From positions 1-20,445 of the forward strand of contig UQTR01000029.1 of assembly GCA_900544065.1 (NCBI GenBank): a stretch of 20,445 bases of DNA, in the 5' to 3' direction. Made by a program: the position numbers and the translations under genes. A model generated the notes under the pieces. It saw nothing but the letters and a program-made list of their open reading frames with translations. It had not been told where the DNA came from and did not search any database. Source of the stretch: an uncultured Collinsella sp. (GTDB lineage: Bacteria; Actinomycetota; Coriobacteriia; Coriobacteriales; Coriobacteriaceae). Below, one piece after another: positions 1-5,510 of this stretch. The stretch's first letter is position 1; the number at the start of each line of letters is the position of its first letter.

Positions 1-37
1 CTTATCGTCGGCAGCGTCAGATGTGTATAAGAGACAG
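1..37. other. Nextera adapter contamination, left end
   Basis: Bases 5-37 match the 33-base Nextera read-1 transposon adapter, ending in the mosaic-end sequence AGATGTGTATAAGAGACAG. The four preceding bases (CTTA) equal the last four bases of the index-like tag seen in reverse complement at the right end. This is library construct, not genome. Genomic sequence begins at about position 38. Confidence 0.97.
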
Positions 38-75
38 CCATATAGACGTATATGTGTACATATGAAAGGGGCCCC

Positions 76-2247
76 GTGGCCAAGACGGTATATTCCGATA
101 ATCAAAACAATGTCGATGCTTTGGCTGAGCGCCTGAGCAGCCAGACGTCGCTTTCTGCCGAGCGCGCCAAGCTGGTTGCCTACGACCTGCTCTGCCGCAA
201 GGCGCTCAAGATCAAGTCGAGCGCGCTGGCGCAGATTTTCCGTTCCGTCGATAAGGAATGCAACACCAAGGCGATGCGCGACGAACTCATCGCGGCAAAG
301 ATCGTTACCAAGATCGAGGGCAGCGGCATTAACGGGCGCCCGGCGTTCTATACCATCAATGCCGAGATCCGCGATGCCCAGGAGCAGCCTGCCGAGTTCG
401 TCGAAGATTTTGTCGTCGAGGATTCCGCTGACGTGCCTGCTGTGGAAGAAGTTGCTCCGCGTGAGCATGTCGATACCGATGAGTTGCTCGATGAGAATGT
501 TGTGCGTGCCTTTACGGCCAAGGCAGGACGCGGCGGTTTTGGCGGGGGTGGCAAACGCGATGCGCAGCGCCGTGCCCAGCAGGAGCGCTTCCGTCGCGCC
601 GTTGCTCAAAAGGGTGAGACGGATGCCGAGGCCGTCGAGGAAAAGCCCGTCGGGATGCAGGAGCCGACTCTCGCTCAAGAGCATGCTGAGATCCAGGAGC
701 CCAAGCGTCGCCGCGGTGCCCACTTTAAGGCCGAGCAGCGAGGTGCCGCATGCGAGGTCCAGGATTCCGTCGAGGCTGCTGACGCGTCCGATGAACCGGC
801 CAAGAAGGCTCCGGGTTCATGCCGTCCCGGACGTGGTTTTGCGGGACGTGCGTATCCCGTAAAGCGTCAGGAGAAGGGCGAGTCGGTTTCGACCACCCAG
901 GACGAGAAGGCCGTTGAGCCGGTGGCTCGCGAGCAAAAGCCTGTTGAGCCGCAGCTTGAGGTTGATGCCGAGGCCAAGGGCCAGCAGCCTACTGATGAGC
1001 AGACGGAGCAGGGCGCGTCGAGCAAGCCTCGCCGCCGTCGCCATCGTGGGGGACGCAGTTCCCATGTCGAGACTGCAACCGAGAAGACCACGCCGCAGAA
1101 CGAGGATGCGAAGGCCGAGGTTTCTTCGGGGCAGCCTAAGCGCCAGCCGGCGAAGGAGAGCAAGTTCGATCGTCCGCAGAAGCAGGCGTCTATGCCGAAG
1201 CACGAGCGCAATTCCCAAGGCGATTCTAAGCGCAAGTCTCAGAAGAAGCCGGAGCCTGCCGCAGCAGATACTGCTGCCCAGCAGCCCAAGTCGTCCGTCC
1301 ACGGCGAGGTCTCGGCGTTTGCCCTTGCCCGCGTTTTAGGCAGGCAGCTGCTCAAGGTTGTCCCTACGCCTACGGCGCTCTCTAAGATCAAGGAGCAGCA
1401 GACACAGATCGTAAAGGTCGAGGGCAAGGACGGCAAAAAGGCTCCGCAGCGCACTCAGCATAACGAGATGTCCAACCGCAAGATTGCCGAGGAAATCGCA
1501 ATCATCCAGGCTTGGATCGAGCAGAACCGAGGTGCCGATACGCCGGTTGCCTCGCGCCGCCAGCGTGCCTACCAGATCTTTAACGACGAGAAGGCTTTTG
1601 ACGGCAAGCACGGTGAGCGCTTGATCAGGCGTATGACCGAAAAGGGCATCAGCATGCAGGCGATCAAGGTCGCCCCCAATCGCCCCGTGCACTTTACGGG
1701 CTTCTTTACGCTGGGAGCCGACAAGCCGTTCATTATGGTCGAGAACCTGGACACCTACGACGAGATCGTCAAGCTGCTGCGTGGCCGCAAGCACGCCAAG
1801 CTCTTTGGCATCAAGGTGGGCGGCGTGATTTTTGGCGGCGGATGCAAGGCGAGCGTCTCGCATGCCCTGGACGATTATCTGGCCGAGATTGGCTATCGCT
1901 TTAACTACGTCTACTACGTGGGCGATATCGATCGCGAGGGCGCGCGCATCGTCGAGCAGACTCGCAATGCCAATGTGGTTGAGATTCGCCTGCATGCCGG
2001 CATGTATCGCGCTATGCTCGCCGAGCATAAGCGTCGCGTGAAGGCCGGCGGAGAGTGCGAGCCCGCGGCTGCCAACCAGGGTGTGCCGCAGAACCTGGCA
2101 GCGACGATCAAAGATCTGCCCATGGTCACGCGCGTGCAGTTCCGCAACGTGCTACGTGAAGGCGGGCGCATTCCGCAGGAGATTCTGATGACCGCCGACT
2201 ATCGGGATGGCGACTCGGGAAGCTTCGACCGCATGCTGAACAACTAA
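76..2247 (+). CDS. Toprim/JetD-like (DUF2220-type) C-terminal protein with long charged linker
   Basis: Function is not established. I chose the GTG at 76 (723 aa) because GAAAGGGG at 64-71 is a good Shine-Dalgarno for it; an in-frame ATG at 52 lacks one. Three regions are visible. Residues 1-110 are a compact helical, winged-helix-like domain. Residues 110-465 are low-complexity, rich in K/R/E/Q/A, with an RNase-E-like basic patch RRRRHRGGR near 319. Residues 470-723 are a well-conserved-looking globular domain. That last domain shows IMVEN (E556), a glycine-rich GVIFGGG and YVGDIDREG (D617, D619), followed by RIPQEIL. This matches the glutamate plus DxD layout of Toprim folds, and the ordering resembles the nuclease domain of Wadjet JetD (DUF2220/DUF2399). 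Homology is inferred from motifs only. No jetABC genes are visible, but upstream sequence is missing. An RNA-related Toprim role (RNase M5 or OLD-like) is an alternative. A terminator follows 76 bp downstream. Confidence 0.85.
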   Translation: MAKTVYSDNQNNVDALAERLSSQTSLSAERAKLVAYDLLCRKALKIKSSALAQIFRSVDKECNTKAMRDELIAAKIVTKIEGSGINGRPAFYTINAEIRDAQEQPAEFVEDFVVEDSADVPAVEEVAPREHVDTDELLDENVVRAFTAKAGRGGFGGGGKRDAQRRAQQERFRRAVAQKGETDAEAVEEKPVGMQEPTLAQEHAEIQEPKRRRGAHFKAEQRGAACEVQDSVEAADASDEPAKKAPGSCRPGRGFAGRAYPVKRQEKGESVSTTQDEKAVEPVAREQKPVEPQLEVDAEAKGQQPTDEQTEQGASSKPRRRRHRGGRSSHVETATEKTTPQNEDAKAEVSSGQPKRQPAKESKFDRPQKQASMPKHERNSQGDSKRKSQKKPEPAAADTAAQQPKSSVHGEVSAFALARVLGRQLLKVVPTPTALSKIKEQQTQIVKVEGKDGKKAPQRTQHNEMSNRKIAEEIAIIQAWIEQNRGADTPVASRRQRAYQIFNDEKAFDGKHGERLIRRMTEKGISMQAIKVAPNRPVHFTGFFTLGADKPFIMVENLDTYDEIVKLLRGRKHAKLFGIKVGGVIFGGGCKASVSHALDDYLAEIGYRFNYVYYVGDIDREGARIVEQTRNANVVEIRLHAGMYRAMLAEHKRRVKAGGECEPAAANQGVPQNLAATIKDLPMVTRVQFRNVLREGGRIPQEILMTADYRDGDSGSFDRMLNN

Positions 2248-2323
2248 ATTCCGCCGTTCTACCGAACTGCGGACTCCTTGACGCTACGAGGGGCCCTGGC
2301 ACGGCAATCTGACGTTCAACTTC

Positions 2324-2358
2324 GGCGGCGCGACCAGAAGGTCAGCGCCGCCTTGTTT
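2324..2358 (+). terminator. Rho-independent terminator of the Toprim-like gene
   Basis: GGCGGCGC plus GACC (2324-2335) pairs with GGTC (2340-2343) and GCGCCGCC (2345-2352), with loop AGAA and one bulged A at 2344. TTGTTT follows. The 12-bp GC-rich stem lies 76 bp after the stop at 2247. Confidence 0.85.
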
Positions 2359-2586
2359 CACGTCACCTTGCCATACCGGGACCCCTCTCGCTGCCACGTC
2401 CAAAACATCGATGTCACGTGGCCTTCTTTGCGTGCGGAACTCGCGACAAACCTAAGCCGGTGTCCCCGCTCTCCTAGGGCCGGCGGTGGCTTGGTTGTTG
2501 CATGCGGCTCGCTTTTCGGAACGGGGCCGATAGGCGTGCCTCAAAAAAACTACCCCAGTCGCTGTGCAGTGTGTCTATAAAGAGCC
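2359..2586. other. Intergenic stretch with no recognisable gene
   Basis: The only open frame here (2278-2580, plus) begins before the terminator, has no Shine-Dalgarno, is rich in R/P/S/C and resembles no family I know. I see no strong hairpin or promoter. The sequence is moderately GC-rich and grades into AT-rich DNA at about 2580. Confidence 0.5.
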
Positions 2587-2816
2587 GTGGCCAAAAAACA
2601 TCAAATATGAGTACTGATATTCTTTTAGTAGCAGTAATTTTGACCACATTTAAGGTGATTTGACGTGTCGATCGAGCAGATAAGCTGCCGTATCTCCTCA
2701 AGTGTTCATTAAAGGAAGACCTTGATGCGAATAAGTCTCATTAAGATCTTCTTTTATTAACGAAAATAATGCAGCTACAACGGTAACAGTACTCATATTT
2801 GCCGTTTTTTGGCCAC
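2587..2816. repeat. MITE-like AT-rich element with 29-bp terminal inverted repeats
   Basis: The left end (2587-2615, starting GTGGCCAAAAAAC and ending AAATATGAGTACT) and the right end (2788-2816) are inverted copies, identical at 27 of 29 positions. The similarity continues inward at about 60 percent for another 27 bases, so the arms are about 56 bp. The interior holds a second imperfect hairpin: AAAGGAAGACCTT near 2713 against AAGATCTTCTTTT near 2745. The element is about 230 bp and much more AT-rich than its surroundings. It contains no credible ORF. It could be a non-autonomous mobile element or a structured RNA. Confidence 0.7.
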
Positions 2817-2852
2817 AGTCCTTCGGAGAGTCCTCGAAAATAGTCCCGAGCC

Positions 2853-2905
2853 GGCACTTGGGGACGTTCCTATAATGCCGGCACTTAGGAACGTCCCCAA
2901 GTGCC
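2853..2905. repeat. REP-like palindrome
   Basis: GGCACTTGGGGACGTTCCTA (2853-2872) is followed after 13 bases by its exact 20-base reverse complement (2886-2905). The loop contains GCCGGCACT, a partial extra copy of the arm start. No T-tract follows, so a terminator is unlikely. The form fits a dispersed extragenic palindrome (REP/BIME type). Whether it is dispersed in this genome cannot be seen from one window. Confidence 0.8.
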
Positions 2906-2911
2906 GACACC

Positions 2912-2981
2912 GCGTCTGCCTGCGGCGGCCGCGCGCCGCTGCGTCGCTCCGCATCCTTGCGGGTTCGGATCCCTCCGCTTG
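2912..2981 (+). repeat. GC-rich direct repeat, copy 1
   Basis: This stretch opens GCGTCTGCCTGCGGCGGCCG and ends CCTTGCGGGTTCGGATCCCTCCGC-like, matching the start and end of the block at 3045-3162. It includes GGGTTCGGATCCCTCCG (2961-2977), a 16/17 match to the T-arm and acceptor 3' part of the nearby tRNA-Gln in the opposite orientation on the plus strand. Confidence 0.65.
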
Positions 2982-3027
2982 GCGGCGTTGGCTCGATTTG
3001 CTTGACGTGAGGGGCTCTTGGCTGGTG

Positions 3028-3043
3028 TGGGACGGAGGGATTC
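3028..3043 (-). repeat. Partial copy of the tRNA-Gln 3' end
   Basis: TGGGACGGAGGGATTC is identical, in the same orientation, to 3219-3234, the acceptor/T-arm end of tRNA-Gln. It lies 191 bp downstream of the intact copy in the sense of tRNA transcription. A direct duplication of a tRNA 3' end is what site-specific integration leaves behind. At 16 bp it may also be part of the local repeat family. Confidence 0.6.
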
Positions 3044-3044
3044 C

Positions 3045-3162
3045 GCGTCCGCCTGGTCGGCGGCCGCGCCCCGCTGCGTCGCTTCGCTCCTTGCGTGCTG
3101 CGCTGGAAAACGCTTCGCGTTTCCTCAGCTCCGCACCCTTGCGGGTTCGAATCCCTCCGCTT
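3045..3162 (+). repeat. GC-rich direct repeat, copy 2, with internal insertion
   Basis: The flanks correspond to the block at 2912-2981. An extra segment of about 45 bp (roughly 3084-3132) sits in the middle. The end contains GGGTTCGAATCCCTCCG (3143-3159), the exact inverted copy of 3224-3240 inside tRNA-Gln. Minus-strand open frames across this block are low-complexity and look non-coding. Confidence 0.65.
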
Positions 3163-3170
3163 GCCCACAA

Positions 3171-3204
3171 GAAAGCGCCCTGGGCCGTTATAGGCTTAGG
3201 GCGC
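3171..3204 (-). terminator. Terminator downstream of tRNA-Gln
   Basis: GCGCCCT (3175-3181) pairs with AGGGCGC (3198-3204), with a further GCC/GGC pairing inside. On the minus strand it is followed by TTTCTT. It starts about 10 bases past the encoded CCA end. The U-tract is short, so efficiency is uncertain. Confidence 0.65.
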
Positions 3205-3214
3205 TCAGTTTTAA

Positions 3215-3289
3215 TGGCTGGGACGGAGGGATTCGAACCCCCAACAGCCGGCACCAAAAACCGGAGTTCTACCGTTGAACTACGTCCCA
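3215..3289 (-). tRNA. tRNA-Gln (anticodon UUG)
   Basis: Read on the minus strand, acceptor arms TGGGACG and CGTCCCA pair fully. The D-arm is GTTC/GAAC. The anticodon arm is CCGGT/GCCGG around loop TTTTGGT, which puts TTG at positions 34-36. The T-arm is GGGGG-TTCGAAT-CCCTC. The discriminator is G and the CCA tail is encoded (3215-3217). The gene is intact. Its 3' half recurs as fragments in the next 270 bp downstream. Confidence 0.96.
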
Positions 3290-3327
3290 ATGCGTGGTGT
3301 TGCCCAAAAGCAACTCGTTTAGTTTAC

Positions 3328-4233
3328 CTAATCTGCGAGGGCATCGCAAACGCCATCAAGCAGGCGTACGGCGAGTGTCTGCGCGTCGCTGGCCGTGAAG
3401 GTGCCGTTGTAGCGCGTCATGCCCGTGAGCTCAATGCGAATGCGAGCCGGCTTCTGCTGCGCGGCGACATTGGCGGTGCGGATGCGCTGGGCCAGGTTGT
3501 GGCACTCGGCGAGGGCAATCGTGGCGCGTGGCGCGGCGTCGGCGGGCAGCTCGTCGCTTGCGATCTCGAGCACCAGGTCAACGTCGGTTGGGACCTCGGA
3601 GTCGCAGAGCATCATGCCGCTGTTGTCGGTCGTTGCCGTGGCGATATTCCACATGCGCGACGCAACACTGCGTGCGATGGGGTCCTCGCCGATAACGGCA
3701 ATCTGGAAGCGCTCGAGCACGTTGGCGGCGCGAGCAAAACCGATGCGGGACTCGGCTTCGGTGACCGAGGGCTTGCCCTCCCACACATGGTGCAGGCGGT
3801 TGATGTAGGCGTAGGTGTCCTGGAAGGCCATGCCGTCGGCAAACAGGCCGACATTTTCCTGGAACTGCTGCAGGGCGGCCTCGGTATGCGGACCAAAGTA
3901 GCCGTCGTCTTCGCCACAGGCAAAGCCCAAAACGTTGAGAGCGCGCTGCAGGGCCTGCACATCGGCGCCATGGAAATTGGGCATGCGCAGATAGAGAGTG
4001 CGGTCGCCCAGCTTATACGAAGCGTCTACAAGGGCGCTCCAGCAGGGGATATCGACGGCATGACCGGCAGCAAGGCCGCTGTCGAGCCTGAAGGTGCTGA
4101 CGGCCTGCTCAGTGGTGGCTCCAAAGTGCTTGTCGGTGACTTCGGCGGCATCGATCGTGTAGCCGAGCTGTAGGAGACGAGACTGCACGTCCTCGACGGC
4201 TGCTCCTTGCATGCCCGTTGTAATAGGTTCCAT
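3328..4233 (-). CDS. Cytosolic protein with two PG_binding_1 modules; possible CwlM-like pseudo-amidase
   Basis: The product has 301 aa. The start ATG follows GAAAGGGG by seven bases. Residues 8-68 (QGAAVEDVQSRLLQLGY...) and 80-146 (HGADVQALQRALNVLGFACG...DGYFGPHTEAALQQFQ) are two peptidoglycan-binding type-1 repeats. There is no signal peptide and no membrane segment, so the protein appears cytosolic. The C-terminal 135 residues loosely follow the second half of Amidase_3 domains (DLVLEIASDEL; a closing IRIELTGMTRYN then AVRLLDGVCDAL). The zinc-binding histidines of an active amidase are absent. Mycobacterial CwlM has the same plan (two PG-binding modules plus Amidase_3, cytosolic) and regulates MurA. 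The analogy is inference. It is transcribed convergently with the Toprim gene and away from the polyprenyl synthase. Confidence 0.9.
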   Translation of the reverse strand: MEPITTGMQGAAVEDVQSRLLQLGYTIDAAEVTDKHFGATTEQAVSTFRLDSGLAAGHAVDIPCWSALVDASYKLGDRTLYLRMPNFHGADVQALQRALNVLGFACGEDDGYFGPHTEAALQQFQENVGLFADGMAFQDTYAYINRLHHVWEGKPSVTEAESRIGFARAANVLERFQIAVIGEDPIARSVASRMWNIATATTDNSGMMLCDSEVPTDVDLVLEIASDELPADAAPRATIALAECHNLAQRIRTANVAAQQKPARIRIELTGMTRYNGTFTASDAQTLAVRLLDGVCDALAD

Positions 4234-4371
4234 GAACGAACCCCTTTCGGCGTACCATTCGTACTATTTGAGCGTCTGTCGGATAGACAACGCAAAGGGA
4301 TGCATCAACATGCACTCAACAGTGTAGCAAGTTGTGCCTAAATACGCTGCTGACAGGTTTTATAACCCCCG

Positions 4372-5397
4372 TTAGTTAAGGCGCTCCACAAAGAAATCTG
4401 CCATGGAGAGGAACAGCTCACGTGCGTGCGGATCAAGCTCAACGTTCTCGATGGCCGCTTTGGCCTTGGCGGTCAGGTCGAGCGCGTAAGTGTGGGCGTA
4501 ATCGATGGAGCCGGTCTCCTGGAAGATCTCCACGGCGCGTGCGAGCTGCGCGGGATCATCGGTGCCCGAGGAAAGAATCGCCTCGACCTCGTTGTGGTGG
4601 CGCTCATCAGAGAGGGCGTGTACGGCGACAAGCGTGCGCTTGCCCTCGGTGATGTCGGTGCGGAAGTCCTTGTTGGCGGCTTCCTTAGTGCCGACAAGGT
4701 TGAGCAGGTCGTCCTGAATCTGAAAGGCGAGGCCCGTGTGCAGGCCAAAGGCGCGCAGCGCTTCGATTTGCTCATCGCTGCCGCCGCCGATAATGGCTCC
4801 GGCGGCAAGCGGCGTGGCTCCGCTGTAAAACGCGGTCTTGTGCGTAGCCATGTCCAGGTAGTCATCAACCGAGATATCAAAGCGCCCGTCACGGACCCAA
4901 CCCAGGTCGAGTGCTTGACCCTCGATGGTGCGGACGATCATCTCGGTAAGCTCGTGGAGCACGCGCAGCTTCACGTCGGACTCCAGCGTAGGGTCGTCGA
5001 GAACCGTCTTGGTGACCATGGTGAGCGCCAGGTCGCCACAATTGATGGCAAGGCCCGTGCCCTCGGTAAGGTGCATGCAGGGCTTGCCTCGACGAAGTTG
5101 TCCGTTGTCGGCGATGTCGTCGTGGATCAGCGCGCCCGACTGGAAATGCTCGATGGCTGCCGCGGCGCTGCGGGCGCTCTCAAAGCTACCGCCCACTGCG
5201 GTTGCGGCGAGCATACAGATAAGCGGGCGGTGGCGCTTGCCGGCGTTGGCCGTAAAAGCCGAGAGCGGCGCATACAGGTAGCGCTCGATATCGGCAGAGG
5301 TCGCCTGTCCGTCAAAGAACGTGGCCAGATAGTCGTTAATCTGGTCAAAGTGCTGGGCTAAAAAGCTGGTAAACGGACTGGACACGGGTTCTCGCAT
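4372..5397 (-). CDS. Polyprenyl diphosphate synthase (trans-isoprenyl type)
   Basis: The enzyme condenses allylic diphosphates with isopentenyl diphosphate to make quinone or cell-wall lipid carrier precursors. From the ATG at 5397 it has 341 aa, the usual family length. The first aspartate-rich motif is DDIAD (D93, D94, D97), followed by LRRGKP. The second is QDDLLN (D229, D230), where the final Asp of DDxxD is Asn. KTAFYSGATPLAAGAIIGG is the helix before it. An upstream in-frame ATG at 5436 would add 13 residues (MLSAYCINATSER) with no better Shine-Dalgarno. The chosen ATG has a weak CAGAAAG just before it, so the start is uncertain. Product chain length (geranylgeranyl or longer) cannot be read with confidence. 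It lies 113 bp downstream of the PTS gene on the same strand, with no obvious terminator between. Confidence 0.93.
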   Translation of the reverse strand: MREPVSSPFTSFLAQHFDQINDYLATFFDGQATSADIERYLYAPLSAFTANAGKRHRPLICMLAATAVGGSFESARSAAAAIEHFQSGALIHDDIADNGQLRRGKPCMHLTEGTGLAINCGDLALTMVTKTVLDDPTLESDVKLRVLHELTEMIVRTIEGQALDLGWVRDGRFDISVDDYLDMATHKTAFYSGATPLAAGAIIGGGSDEQIEALRAFGLHTGLAFQIQDDLLNLVGTKEAANKDFRTDITEGKRTLVAVHALSDERHHNEVEAILSSGTDDPAQLARAVEIFQETGSIDYAHTYALDLTAKAKAAIENVELDPHARELFLSMADFFVERLN

Positions 5398-5510
5398 TCT
5401 TTCTGAGGTTGCATTGATGCAATATGCAGACAACATATTGCCACATCAGGGCGTTTGGCGCGGCAGTTTTGGCGATTTAGGACAACGGGCGTGCGTTTGA
5501 TGGAGCGTGC

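Noticed and set aside
2278..2580. 100-aa plus-strand open frame after the first gene
   Set aside because: No Shine-Dalgarno, spans the terminator of the previous gene, odd composition and no recognisable domain.
2698..3290. Two overlapping minus-strand frames of 156 and 165 aa
   Set aside because: They translate the REP, GC-rich repeats and tRNA-Gln. Low complexity and repeated peptides show they are repeat shadows.
3299..3314. Small hairpin GTTGC/GCAAC between the PG-binding gene and tRNA-Gln
   Set aside because: Only five base pairs and no T-tract on the minus strand, so not called a terminator.
2809..4173. 454-aa plus-strand frame
   Set aside because: Runs through repeats and the tRNA and then antisense to the PG-binding gene; Val/Gly/Ala-rich shadow.
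4356..4367. Dyad GGTTTTATAACC just past the polyprenyl synthase stop
   Set aside because: Short, AT-rich and without a T-tract; not supportable as a terminator.
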